Of a DNA stretch of 64,000 nucleotides, positions 34,301-43,156 are shown one piece after another (the stretch's first letter is position 1; the number at the start of each line of letters is the position of its first letter). The stretch is from Urbifossiella sp046350095 (lineage in GTDB: Bacteria; Planctomycetota; Planctomycetia; Gemmatales; Gemmataceae). Made by a program: the position numbers and the translations under genes. The notes beneath the pieces are model-generated. The model made no database searches. It was not told the DNA's origin and worked only from the letters and a program-made list of their open reading frames with translations. Location of the stretch: positions 682,001 to 746,000 of the forward strand of contig JAXMBA010000002.1 in the NCBI GenBank assembly GCA_046350095.1. The letters run 5' to 3'.

Positions 34301-35188
34301 TCACCCCTTCTTCCCGAGCTTCTCGGTGATGCGCTTCACGGCCTCGGCGCACGCCGCCTTCACGCCCTTCGCGGCCGTCACGCCCGGCACCTCGACGCCG
34401 GCGACAATCAGCTCCTTGGGGTCGATGTCCTCGTTCGCCACCCGCCCGGCCAGCTGCTTGGCGTGGACCGTCCTGCCGTTGTCGTCGGTGCCGAAGCAGT
34501 ACAGCAGGCGCGGGGCGGGGTCGCTGGTGACGCGGAAGACGACGGCGTCGGGCGAGAAGTCGAAGAGGAAGCGGCCGTGGTTGCCGGCGACGGTGCCGAG
34601 GTTGCACAGCGCCTCGACCGCCTTGGCGGCGCGGGCGGGGTCGCGCAGTCGCTCGGGGGTGAGGGCGATGCCGTACTGGTAGCGGGTGGCGTGGACCTCG
34701 GTGCCGTAGGGGACGGGGTTGCTCCCCTTTTTCTGGGCCGACGGTGTGGCGCCGGGCGAGGCGGCGTTGAACGTCACGTCGCCGGCCCACGGCGTGAGCG
34801 AGACAGCGCGGGTGACTTCGAGCACGGCGCGGCGGACGTTGGCGGACCCGGCCTCACCCTCTTCTTTAGCGGCCTCGGCGGTCATGTAGCCGAGCAGGTC
34901 GTCGTCGATGAACGTCTCGCCCTTCGCGCCGGCCCACCCCTTGAACGTCCAGTCTTGCCAGGAGTTGTTGCGGCCGTCCTCGTCCCAGGTACGGTTGGTG
35001 CCACCCTTCTCGGCGGCGGCGAGGCGGCGGCGGAGGGCGAAGCGGATCGCCTCGGCGGAGACGGTGCTGTGCGTCTCGCCCATCCAGAGGAGCTTCTGGA
35101 GGGTCGTGACGTTCCCTTCGGTTTCGGCGCGGTTGTTGGCCGCGGTGCCGAACGGGGTGACGAAGCTGGCGAACACGTGCAGGCTCAT
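34301..35188 (-). CDS. cas7: Cas7 (Cst2/DevR family) Cascade backbone
   Basis: This 295-residue protein is of the Cas7/Cst2/DevR family: it starts LHVFASFVTPFGTAANNRAE and has the conserved GETFIDDDLLGYM segment and YQYGIALTPERL. It polymerises along the crRNA spacer. It lies between cas8 and cas5 with gaps of six and three bases, the order of the Myxococcus dev operon (devT-devR-devS). Confidence 0.92.
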   Translation of the reverse strand: MSLHVFASFVTPFGTAANNRAETEGNVTTLQKLLWMGETHSTVSAEAIRFALRRRLAAAEKGGTNRTWDEDGRNNSWQDWTFKGWAGAKGETFIDDDLLGYMTAEAAKEEGEAGSANVRRAVLEVTRAVSLTPWAGDVTFNAASPGATPSAQKKGSNPVPYGTEVHATRYQYGIALTPERLRDPARAAKAVEALCNLGTVAGNHGRFLFDFSPDAVVFRVTSDPAPRLLYCFGTDDNGRTVHAKQLAGRVANEDIDPKELIVAGVEVPGVTAAKGVKAACAEAVKRITEKLGKKG

Positions 35189-35194
35189 CGGGCG

Positions 35195-36853
35195 TTACTC
35201 CTCGGCGGTGGGTTCGGGCTTGGTCGTGTCGGGCGGCGTGTCTTCGGCGCTGCGGCCGGCGTAGCTGGACAGCGCTAGCAGGCCCAGGTCGCGGGCCAGC
35301 TGCCAGTCGGTGCGCACTACCGGGAGCATGGTCGCCCAGCCCGCCCGGAGAACAGTGTTAGCCCCGGCGCGGCTGAACAGGTCCATCAGCGCGAACCGGA
35401 CGTGGGCCTCGGTCTTGGCCCCGGCGAGGTCGAGCCGCAGCCGCTCGCGGAAGCGCTCCCAGCGGTTCTTGGTGGCCTGCGACAACACCTTGGCGCTCTC
35501 GCCGTCGGTCTCCTTGCGAATCTGCCCGAGGCGGCGGCCGATCGCCTCGTGGACGGCCTGCACGACGAGGCGGTCGGCCTCGTGGTCGGCCCAGGCGCGG
35601 GAATCTGTCACCATGGCATGTAACCCCCTTTGCTCGAAGCGGACGGCGTCGCGGAACGGCTTGTCGGTGGCCGGGTTCGTGGCGGTCATCAGCCGGGTGA
35701 ACCCGGCGTACCAGCGGCGGCCGGTCGCCAGGTTGTCGGCGATCAGCGGTCGGACCACGCTGTCGGTGCGGAACGCCACCTGGCGCTCGGTCGTGACCTT
35801 CGTCCGGCCCTTGCCGGTGGACTCCTTCTCGGTGCGGGTGACGATCCGCGGCGGCAGGTGGGCGAGGGCGATGTCGTACACGTCCAGGTCGGCGCCGGCG
35901 AGGACTGGGACGTGGACCGTGTGGACCCGCGACTTCTGCTGCGACGCCCAGGCGGTCGGGCGGAAGGTGACGGCGTGGCAGGCGGTCATGCCGAGCTTCT
36001 GGGCCTTGAGGCGGACCTGCATCTGCAGCGCGGCGTCGGCCCCGCCGCTAACAAACCCCTCCCGCGGCTTCGCCGGCGTTAGGAACGGCCGGGCCTTGGC
36101 GAACGCGACCACGTCCTCGACTTCCGGCACCAGCAGCACGCCGACGCCGCGGTTGACCGGCAGGGCGACACACCCGACGAGCGCAAAGTGGAGCGGCAGC
36201 AACCGCTCGACCGGATCGTCCACCTGCGTTGCTGCTGTGTATGCGATGTGCCGGACGGTCGCACCCGGGTTGAGCGGCCCTTCGATCCCGACAGGCTTGT
36301 CCGTAAGCCGACCGGTTTTCGGATCGATCAGGTCTTCCCAGTCGGTCTGGTGCCGAAACCCGGAGCAGGCTCGGTACTCCACTGTCACGGCCGGAACACC
36401 CGTGCCTTCCGGGTCGTGGTTCGCCACGGTCGGCACCTTGGCCAGCGCGCGGGTCTTGCCGTGCTGGAGGAACGTGAGCGTGATGCCGAGCTGCAGGTCG
36501 GCACGGATGCCGGCCGTCGGGGGCATCCGGTGCTGGGCCGGCAGATGGATCATGTCGTCCGCGAGCGTGAAGCCGAGGGCGTACAGCCGCTTCAGGAACT
36601 CGCGGGCGTTCCCGGCTGCGCCGAACCGGAGTGTGATGTGGTCCGGCTCGATGGTCCACGGTGGCACGTCGGGGTCGGCCCACGGGCCGCCGGGTACGTC
36701 GTCGTCGGACAGCGCCCCCTGGCGATACGCGCGCTCGATGTACTTCAACGTGCAGGCTAGCCCGCCGAGGCCGGCCCGGTGGAGGGCCGACATCCCCGGC
36801 GCGAACAGCCGCGTCGTCAGGTGGTCCGGCGCGGCGGGCGCCGCGGCCGTCAC
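35195..36853 (-). CDS. cas8: Cas8 large subunit (MYXAN type, Cas8b3/Cmx8, DevT-like)
   Basis: The protein has 552 residues from a GTG at 36853 that overlaps the cas3 stop by three bases within GTGA. The start reads MSALHRAGLGGLACTLKYIE after a short leader, and the ending is a small-subunit-like helical domain (WERFRERLRLDLAGAKTEAH). These match the MYXAN-subtype Cas8 family rather than Cas8b1, Cas8c or Csx17. It should recognise the PAM and recruit Cas3. No separate cas11 gene is visible, so an internal small subunit is possible in this gene but was not tested. Confidence 0.85.
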   Translation of the reverse strand: MTAAAPAAPDHLTTRLFAPGMSALHRAGLGGLACTLKYIERAYRQGALSDDDVPGGPWADPDVPPWTIEPDHITLRFGAAGNAREFLKRLYALGFTLADDMIHLPAQHRMPPTAGIRADLQLGITLTFLQHGKTRALAKVPTVANHDPEGTGVPAVTVEYRACSGFRHQTDWEDLIDPKTGRLTDKPVGIEGPLNPGATVRHIAYTAATQVDDPVERLLPLHFALVGCVALPVNRGVGVLLVPEVEDVVAFAKARPFLTPAKPREGFVSGGADAALQMQVRLKAQKLGMTACHAVTFRPTAWASQQKSRVHTVHVPVLAGADLDVYDIALAHLPPRIVTRTEKESTGKGRTKVTTERQVAFRTDSVVRPLIADNLATGRRWYAGFTRLMTATNPATDKPFRDAVRFEQRGLHAMVTDSRAWADHEADRLVVQAVHEAIGRRLGQIRKETDGESAKVLSQATKNRWERFRERLRLDLAGAKTEAHVRFALMDLFSRAGANTVLRAGWATMLPVVRTDWQLARDLGLLALSSYAGRSAEDTPPDTTKPEPTAEE

Positions 36854-39150
36854 TGGCTTTTTTTGTCGGCCCACGCCGCACCTCGGTCCGGGGTGTAGTC
36901 GATCGAGTCCGCCGGGGCGATCGGCACGCCGCCCCGCAGCGTCGGCCAGTTCCGCCAGTCGCGCCACCTCGGCGGCGTCGGCATCGGCAGCGTCACCTCG
37001 GCCAGCTTCCGCGTGCCGTCGCGCACGGCCGCGGCGTCGGCCGCCATCACCACCGTGATCCCCGGCGACGCCTCGCGCAGCTCCAGCACCGTCGTCGTCG
37101 GGCCGCCGTCGAGCCACGCACTCGCCACGAAGTCCGGCTTGCGGCTCGTGTCGTGCTTCTCCCACGCCGCAGCCAGGTCGCGCTGCGACAACTTTCCGGC
37201 CGGCAGGTCGGCCAGCCATTTCCTCGCCGCTTCCAACCCGGCTGAGGTGTACGGCAGGCACTCGTCGCCCACGTCCAGCACGATGAACGGCCGCGCCGGG
37301 CTCTTCTCCGTCGCGTCCCGGTTGAGCCGGCCGAGGCGCTGGATCAGCGCCGGCACCGGGGCCAACTCCGTCACCAGCAGCGTCGTCCCCTTCAGGTCCA
37401 GCGACATCTCTGCCACCTGCGTGCAGCACGCCACCACGGCCTTCTTCGCGTCCGGCTTGAAGGCGTTCACCACCTGCTCGTGCTGCTTCACCCGGTCGCA
37501 GTAGCGGAACCGCGAGTGGTACACCAGCGCCCCCGGCAGTTCGTCGGCCGCGGCCATCGCCCGCTTCACGACGTTGCTCACCCACAGCACCTTGCCGCCG
37601 GCTGCCAGCTCCGCCCTCACCCGCGCGGGCACGTCCGCCGGCGTGTCCTCCCGCACGTAGCGGCCGAAGTTCTCGCACTCGTCAGCCACCTCGCCGGTGG
37701 CGGGGATTTCGGCCAGCGTGCGCGCCGGCCGGCCGCGGCGGAGGCAGTCGCGCAGTGCCACGAGGCGGGCCTGCGGCAGGCTCGCGGTCATCAGCAGCGC
37801 CGGCGCCCCGGGCACGGCCTGGAGGAACCGCAGCAGCGCGCCGAACAGCCGGTCGTCGTAGGCGTGGACCTCGTCGAACACGAACGCCGCGCCGGCCAGC
37901 GCCGGCCACGCGAACAGCCCGCGGCGGCTGTTCTGCACCAGCCCCAGCACGGTGTCCACGGTGCAGCTGACGACCGGCGTGCCCCAGGCGTCGAGGGCGT
38001 CGAGCCGGCGGGCGGCGTCGGCCTCGGCGTCCGGCTCGTCGCCCTTCACCGGGAGGATACTCGCCAGGTCCACGTCGGCCCGGCCGTGGAACAGTCGGTA
38101 GTGGTGCTCCTCGTCGGGGTTCAGCAGGTAGTCCTTGAACCCCTCCGTCGCGGTCCCCGTGGTGGGGTAGCAGAAGTACAGCCGGCGGCCGGGGTGGTTC
38201 GTCGCCGCCCAGTGGTACGCGGCCATCGTCTTCCCCGTCCCGCACCCGGCGCGGACGAACGTCACCGGCGCCGACGACGCGCCAACGTCCTTCTGGAACG
38301 GCCGCAACTCGTGTTGGCCGCGGCGCTGGTCCACGATCGCCGTGAGTTCCGCGGCCGTCGGCCGGTTGGCGAATGCCGTGTCGATCCACGCTGCCCGCTT
38401 GTCCGGGTCGTCGATCTCCCGCGGTAGTGCCGACCCGGCCACATCGGCGGCGAGGAGGCACGCCTTTACGGCCGCGGCGAACCGTTGCTCCGCGTCGAGC
38501 AGGTCGTCCCACGTCGCCACGGCATCGCGGAACCACGTGCCGATGCGGTCGGTGACGCGGCCGGTCCCGACCAGCGGGTAGGGCTTCAGCTCGAAGGGCG
38601 CGAGGCTGCCGCCGAACGTGTCGGCGAACCATGTCAGGCACGCGCGGAAGTCGTTGGTGCCGGTGAAGACAGTGAGTTTGTCGCCTGCGCCGCCGGGGTC
38701 GCCGCGGTGCGGCGGTGCCTCGCGGTTGTACGCCGGGTGGTGCCCGCCGACGGCCCACTCCACGACCGCCGCGTCCGCCTCGCCGACTAGCGCGACGAGC
38801 CATGTCCGCAGCGCGGGTTCGCGCAGCAGCAGCACCGTCACCCACTCGTGCCGCAGCCCCTGCGGGCGGTCCTTCCGCGCCGGCGACTTCAGCAGCATCC
38901 CCTGGAAGTGGTCGTTCGCCTTGCCCAGGTCGTGCAGTGCCGCCGCCAGCCGCACGCACCGCCCGAATCGTTCCCGGTATCCCACCACATCCAGGCCAAG
39001 CGCCCGCAGCTGGTCCTCGCTCGTCGCCTGAATGATGCGCTCGGCCGCGTGATAAACGTCCGCCAGGTGGCCTGGCAAGTACATCGAATCGGTCGGCGTC
39101 TCGCCCTTCGGCAGGCTCTTCGCCCACAGCCGCGTCGGGTCCATGATCAT
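36850..39150 (-). CDS. cas3: Cas3 HD nuclease-helicase
   Basis: The protein has 766 residues. The N-terminal HD domain has ALHDLGKANDHFQ near residue 73 and GGHHPAYN near 132. The helicase part has Walker A CGTGKTMAAY near 305, the DEVH box (FDEVHAYD) near 425 and motif VI QRLGRLNRD. It degrades DNA bound by Cascade. It starts three bases after the cas6 stop. All motifs appear intact. Confidence 0.95.
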   Translation of the reverse strand: MIMDPTRLWAKSLPKGETPTDSMYLPGHLADVYHAAERIIQATSEDQLRALGLDVVGYRERFGRCVRLAAALHDLGKANDHFQGMLLKSPARKDRPQGLRHEWVTVLLLREPALRTWLVALVGEADAAVVEWAVGGHHPAYNREAPPHRGDPGGAGDKLTVFTGTNDFRACLTWFADTFGGSLAPFELKPYPLVGTGRVTDRIGTWFRDAVATWDDLLDAEQRFAAAVKACLLAADVAGSALPREIDDPDKRAAWIDTAFANRPTAAELTAIVDQRRGQHELRPFQKDVGASSAPVTFVRAGCGTGKTMAAYHWAATNHPGRRLYFCYPTTGTATEGFKDYLLNPDEEHHYRLFHGRADVDLASILPVKGDEPDAEADAARRLDALDAWGTPVVSCTVDTVLGLVQNSRRGLFAWPALAGAAFVFDEVHAYDDRLFGALLRFLQAVPGAPALLMTASLPQARLVALRDCLRRGRPARTLAEIPATGEVADECENFGRYVREDTPADVPARVRAELAAGGKVLWVSNVVKRAMAAADELPGALVYHSRFRYCDRVKQHEQVVNAFKPDAKKAVVACCTQVAEMSLDLKGTTLLVTELAPVPALIQRLGRLNRDATEKSPARPFIVLDVGDECLPYTSAGLEAARKWLADLPAGKLSQRDLAAAWEKHDTSRKPDFVASAWLDGGPTTTVLELREASPGITVVMAADAAAVRDGTRKLAEVTLPMPTPPRWRDWRNWPTLRGGVPIAPADSIDYTPDRGAAWADKKSQ

Positions 39151-39153
39151 TAC

Positions 39154-39783
39154 TCACACTGCCCGCACGGGGAGGAAGAAGCCGCAGCCGATGCGGGTGC
39201 GGCCGCCGAGGCCGGCGGCTTGCAGCGTCAGCGAGTCGGCCGCAGAGAGGCCCGACACCACCAGCGCGAAGCCGACGATCGTCTTCCCCTTCACCCGCAC
39301 CACCCGCCGCCGCGGCTCACCCGCCCGCGGGCCGTCTACTATCAGCGGGATCGCCGGCTCGCCGTCCACCCCGAGGAGGGTCAGCCTCGCACGGGCCGTT
39401 TCCAAGAACCAGGCCGGGTCGATCTTCTCGCGCGCGGCGGTCTTGAACGTCACCACCCGGGCCGTCAGCGTCGGCGCCGGGACCACCGCCGCCACCGCCG
39501 GGGCGCCGACCCGGACGGTCGAACCGGCGAGGTCGAGCCGCACCCCCGCCAGCGGGAGGGCGAGGCGGACGCCGTCGTCCGGGACGCGGACGCGGAGCCG
39601 CGACCGGGCGGCGAGTGCGAGTTGCCCGCGCCCCGCCGGGTCGCCGGAGAGTGGGGCGAACCGCACCCCGGCCGCCGGGTCGTGGACCGCCGGCACCAGC
39701 CGCGATAGTGCGGCAAAGAGCGGGTAGAGGTGGTCGGTCGGCACGGGGCCGCCCGTCACCGGGAAAAGGAGGTCGAGTGCCAC
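39154..39783 (-). CDS. cas6: Cas6 pre-crRNA endonuclease (Cmx6 type)
   Basis: This 209-residue protein starts LDLLFPVTGGPVPTDHLYPL and contains the C-terminal Gly-rich loop GLGGRTRIGCGFFLPV of Cas6 proteins. The His of PTDHLYPLF is a candidate catalytic residue. It would cut the repeat hairpin (ACGCC/GGCGT stem). The GTG start has GGAG seven bases upstream. It is the first gene of the cas operon, and the 248 bases before it probably hold the promoter. Confidence 0.88.
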   Translation of the reverse strand: MALDLLFPVTGGPVPTDHLYPLFAALSRLVPAVHDPAAGVRFAPLSGDPAGRGQLALAARSRLRVRVPDDGVRLALPLAGVRLDLAGSTVRVGAPAVAAVVPAPTLTARVVTFKTAAREKIDPAWFLETARARLTLLGVDGEPAIPLIVDGPRAGEPRRRVVRVKGKTIVGFALVVSGLSAADSLTLQAAGLGGRTRIGCGFFLPVRAV

Positions 39784-40031
39784 GGTGGGCTCCGTGAGAT
39801 GAAAGCCGACCCGCAGGAGTTAGATAGTAAGAGAAAGAGTGTTCACGATTGCGGGGTTCCTGTCCAGGTCCGTAGAGCGAATTCTCGGGTGGCGCTGATC
39901 TGCGTCGTCCCTGTAGACCACCACTCGACGGTGGACACCGTCCACTTGCCCAACCCCGGCCAGCAAGCGCCCCCACGCCCCCGGTGTCCGTGTTCCGCCC
40001 GATCCGCTCGCGGATGTCGCCAGCCGGCGCG
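39784..40031 (-). promoter_or_regulatory. cas operon promoter region
   Basis: The stretch between the terminase gene stop (40032) and cas6 is locally AT-richer at 39820-39850. On the - strand, TACTATCTAACT there could serve as an extended -10 about 45 bases upstream of the GTG. No operator palindrome was recognised. It also marks where the phage-like module joins the cas operon. Confidence 0.4.
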
Positions 40032-41402
40032 CTAGAGGTAGTGGGTGGTGACGGTGGCGGCGGGGCGGTGCAGCAGCCGGTACGCCGTCGCCGCCGCGTC
40101 CACCTGGTCGTCGTGCGTCCCGAACGGGAACTGGACGTGCTCCGCCACGAACGGCCGCACCCACCCGCCGGGTGCCACCCACACCTCGCCCCGCTCGCAC
40201 GCCGCGCTGTACCCGTGCGCCCGCGTCACCTTGTCCCCGGTCCGCTTGTCCGGCCGGTCGATGACCACGTTCCGGCCCGCCAGCAGTTTCCGGAAGTCCT
40301 CGGCCACGATCTTCCCGCTGGCCCCGGGCTCCTGCTCGATCACGACGCCCACGTCCGCCCCGTCCCGGTCCGCCGTCGCCCGGATCAAGTCCTTCACCTT
40401 CAGCGGGCTGAGCCGGCCGCGCTCGACGCCGAGCACCCACAGCTTGCCGTCGGCGGCCTTGCCCATCAGCACGCCGACGACGTAGTCCGGGTCGCTGCCG
40501 TCCTTCGGCTCGGTCGCCGCCAGGTCCCACGCCCGCACCTGCTTCGCCCACGACGCCGGGGGGTCGCCCGACCGGAACCAGTCGGCCCGGAACATCCCGT
40601 CGGCCGCCGTCACCTTCCAGTTCCCGCCGAGCAACCGCTCCCGCTCGACCCGACTCTGGGCGAGGAGGTTCGCCTTGTACTCCGGGTTCGTCCGCATCAA
40701 CTCCTGGTTGTCGTCCAGGGTGGCCGGGACGAACGCGACCGACTTCGGCGGCGCGACCGCGGCGAGGGCGGGGTGGGCGGCCTCGGCGGCGGCCCGGGTG
40801 TCGTACCAGTGGTTCTCGTCGTTGTCGCGGTACAGCCACCGCATCCGCCCGGCCCGCGCCGGGTCGGGGGTGCCGCGGGCCGGGTCGATCCACCACGCCA
40901 GGAACCCGGCCAGCCAGCTGTTCGCGTCCGGGTTGCACGTCAGCCGCACCCGCGGCGGGGTGCCGAACGCCGTCCGGTTGCGGCTGAGGAGGTAGAGGAA
41001 CTGCCGCTCGGTGAAGTGGGTCCCCTCGTCGAACCCCAGCCACGGCACCTGCGCGCCCTGCCAGTTGTAGATCGTCTGCTCGTACTGGAGGTGCCGGAAC
41101 GCGACGCGGGCGCCGCTCGGGAACGTGAACGTGAGACTGGAGCGGTTCGCCCTCGCCCCGGCGTGGGGGTAGACCTCCATCGCCGTGTCCCAGAGACCGC
41201 CGCCCTCGGTGATCTGCGGGTAGGTGCGGCGGAAGACGACCCCACGGAAGCCCGGGGTGCCGACGTACCGGAGCGGGTCGAGGAGCAGCGCGTACGACTT
41301 CCCGCCGCCGGCCGCCCCGCCGTACACCACGATGTCGGCGTCGCACGCCAGGAACCGCCGCTGCGGGCCGGGCTGGGCGCGGATCACGTCAGCCCGGGGC
41401 AT
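40032..41402 (-). CDS. terminase large subunit
   Basis: The protein has 456 residues with both domains: ATPase Walker A GGAAGGGKS at 28-36, Walker B WLGFDEG near 120, motif III RLTCNP, then the nuclease domain with RAWDLAATE and HDDQVDAA near 435. This is the Terminase_6/phage packaging motor and nuclease. Its ATG overlaps the end of the small-subunit gene by 14 bases. It is unrelated in detail to the split terminase at 7872-9301, so the two modules have different origins. No capsid or portal gene follows; the cas operon does. Confidence 0.9.
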   Translation of the reverse strand: MPRADVIRAQPGPQRRFLACDADIVVYGGAAGGGKSYALLLDPLRYVGTPGFRGVVFRRTYPQITEGGGLWDTAMEVYPHAGARANRSSLTFTFPSGARVAFRHLQYEQTIYNWQGAQVPWLGFDEGTHFTERQFLYLLSRNRTAFGTPPRVRLTCNPDANSWLAGFLAWWIDPARGTPDPARAGRMRWLYRDNDENHWYDTRAAAEAAHPALAAVAPPKSVAFVPATLDDNQELMRTNPEYKANLLAQSRVERERLLGGNWKVTAADGMFRADWFRSGDPPASWAKQVRAWDLAATEPKDGSDPDYVVGVLMGKAADGKLWVLGVERGRLSPLKVKDLIRATADRDGADVGVVIEQEPGASGKIVAEDFRKLLAGRNVVIDRPDKRTGDKVTRAHGYSAACERGEVWVAPGGWVRPFVAEHVQFPFGTHDDQVDAAATAYRLLHRPAATVTTHYL

Positions 41403-41847
41403 CGGCGGCGGCCTCCGGCTCGGGCGGCCCGTCCTTCGGGGGGAGTTCGATCGTCACCCGGTCCGCGGCGTCCGCGCCCGCGCCGTCGTCCTTGTTCGCC
41501 CGCGGGAACAGGTCGAGGAGCTTGGCCTCGGAGTCGAGGACGGCCAGCGCCGCCCGGTAGTCGGCCTGCTGCACGGCCCGCGCGTACAGCATCCGCCGCT
41601 GGGCGAGGTGGCGGTTGACGAACTCCTCCCGCCGCCGGTCGGCGACCTCCGCCAGCCGCCCGTCGGCGAGGCGCAGATACCGCCGGATCGTCTCGATGCT
41701 GACCCCCCACGCCGGCCCGTGGCCGTCCGGCCAGGGGTCGCCGTCGGCGTTCACGAGCGGGTGGATGTCCCACGACTCGGCCCCCTGGAGGCGGAGCCGG
41801 AGGACGAACTCAACCCGCCGGTCCATCTCGGCTTTGGTCGTTTTCAT
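41389..41847 (-). CDS. HTH protein, probable terminase small subunit
   Basis: This 152-residue protein has a helix-turn-helix around GVSIETIRRYLRLADGRLAE, then a long helical stretch (RREEFVNRHLAQRRMLYARA), and a Pro/Asp-rich tail that overlaps terL. The position directly upstream of terL and the layout match DNA-binding small terminases. Its 5' end overlaps the PLD-like gene by 38 bases. Confidence 0.65.
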   Translation of the reverse strand: MKTTKAEMDRRVEFVLRLRLQGAESWDIHPLVNADGDPWPDGHGPAWGVSIETIRRYLRLADGRLAEVADRRREEFVNRHLAQRRMLYARAVQQADYRAALAVLDSEAKLLDLFPRANKDDGAGADAADRVTIELPPKDGPPEPEAAADAPG

Positions 41848-42466
41848 GGCGGTCGATGGCGGCGTCGATCCAACATGCGTGCCAGTCGTGCAGGCCGGGG
41901 TCGTGGCAGACCATCAGCTGCTCGAAGTTGCGGTTGGTGCGGAGGTTGGCCGACCCCTCCAGGCTGAGCCGGTGGGCGGGGCCGTCGAGGGTCACCACCT
42001 TGGCGTGGCACCGGGGCGCGGCGGCCCGCCACCCGCGGGCGGCGAACGCGTCGCGGACGGCGGCCCAGACGGCGGTGTCGGCGGTGGTGAAGTAGAAGGA
42101 GCAGACGAGCGACACCCGGGCCACGGTGCCGGCGTCGGCGAGGCGGGTGATCTCGGCGAGGTTCCGCTTGTTGAGGCTGAGGGTGGCGATCCGCAGGTGC
42201 CCGACCGGGCCGACCCGCCCGGCCAGCGCGCCGATCAGGTGCATGAGGTCGTAGCGGCCGTCGAGGAGCAGGTGGACGGCCTCGCCGGGGGCGGGGACGT
42301 GCGCCGCGTCGAGGGTCGCCCGGTCGTACATCGCCTGCCGGCGGAGGAGTCGGCGCGCGACGTGGGGGGTGACGAACGGGGCGTCGGTCCCCCCGGCCGC
42401 GTCGGCGGCGGGGTCGGGCGTCCCGGGCCGGGCGCGGGCGAACGGGTTCGGGAGGGGGCGGAACAT
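41810..42466 (-). CDS. phospholipase D-like (HKD) domain protein
   Basis: This 218-residue protein has one HxK motif, CHAKVVTLDG near residue 153, followed by LEGSANLRTNRNFEQLMVC. This is the PLD-superfamily pattern in nucleases such as Nuc or BfiI (one HKD per chain, dimeric). It overlaps the downstream small terminase gene and is overlapped by one base with the gene before it (TGATG). Such genes are often found beside terminases in prophages. A DNA-end processing role is possible. Confidence 0.7.
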   Translation of the reverse strand: MFRPLPNPFARARPGTPDPAADAAGGTDAPFVTPHVARRLLRRQAMYDRATLDAAHVPAPGEAVHLLLDGRYDLMHLIGALAGRVGPVGHLRIATLSLNKRNLAEITRLADAGTVARVSLVCSFYFTTADTAVWAAVRDAFAARGWRAAAPRCHAKVVTLDGPAHRLSLEGSANLRTNRNFEQLMVCHDPGLHDWHACWIDAAIDRHENDQSRDGPAG

Positions 42467-42633
42467 CAGCTCCCCCCGTACCCGCCGCCCGACTTCCTGG
42501 GCTTTCCGCCGGCGCGGGGCTTGGACGGCCGTGCGGCACGTGCCTTCCCCGCCGGCCTGGCCGTGCCCTTCGCGCCCGGGGTTGGGTAGGTGACCCCGGG
42601 GGAGAACGTGGTAAGCCCGTACTTGTTGGCCAT
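42466..42633 (-). CDS. small basic protein
   Basis: This 55-residue protein is rich in Lys, Arg, Gly and Pro and begins MANKYGLTTFSPGVTYPTPG, after an AGGG site. It ends in a Gly/Ser tail and overlaps the PLD-like start by one base. No family was recognised. It is probably nucleic-acid-binding by composition. Confidence 0.5.
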   Translation of the reverse strand: MANKYGLTTFSPGVTYPTPGAKGTARPAGKARAARPSKPRAGGKPRKSGGGYGGS

Positions 42634-42797
42634 GCTGGTGACCCTTGGGACCGTGACATCCCGCCCGCCTCCGGCGGCGGGTGGTGGGGGCGACCCGAAG
42701 GGTATGTTGGCCCGTCGCCGGGGCACCTGCCGTGAGAAACGCCGGCCCACCGATGCTGACGAAGGAAGCGATCACCGACCAGATTCTGGTGCGGTCC

Positions 42798-43004
42798 CTA
42801 CCTACTCATTTGCGCGATCGTGTCGAGCAGGGCGTAGTGCTCGGCCAGCTCGCGGGGGAGCCTGCCGTCCGTCTCGCGGATGGCGGCACGCTCGTGGTAC
42901 ACCTCCCGCCACTTGGGGGGCAGGTCATCAGGGCTCAGATCGGGCGACCGCGGGACGGCCGGACGGTCGTCGTCGAAGATGTCATCCAGGTCGAGCAGCT
43001 CCAT
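42798..43004 (-). CDS. small acidic protein
   Basis: This 68-residue protein begins MELLDLDDIFDDDRPAVP with a GAGAGGG ribosome site upstream. The second half is helical (PPKWREVYHERAAIRETDGR). The position between the ATPase and the terminase genes, and the acidic start, recall small phage regulators, but no family was recognised. Confidence 0.5.
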   Translation of the reverse strand: MELLDLDDIFDDDRPAVPRSPDLSPDDLPPKWREVYHERAAIRETDGRLPRELAEHYALLDTIAQMSR

Positions 43005-43156
43005 CGCTGATCCCTCTCGGACGCGAGGACACAACACAGAATTCCTGGAAATCGCTTTCAGATTACGTCCAGTAGCGGCTCTGGTCACAACGGACGCATC
43101 ACTTTCTCTCCCGGCTGCGTCCGTCGCGTCCACCGGGCGTGACGGACGCAAAATCA

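Noticed and set aside
31983..39783. Subtype I-G (formerly I-U), suggested by the Cas4-Cas1 fusion
   Set aside because: Csb1, Csb2 and Csx17 are absent. Separate Cas6, DevR-type Cas7, DevS-type Cas5 and MYXAN-type Cas8 define a I-B/MYXAN locus.
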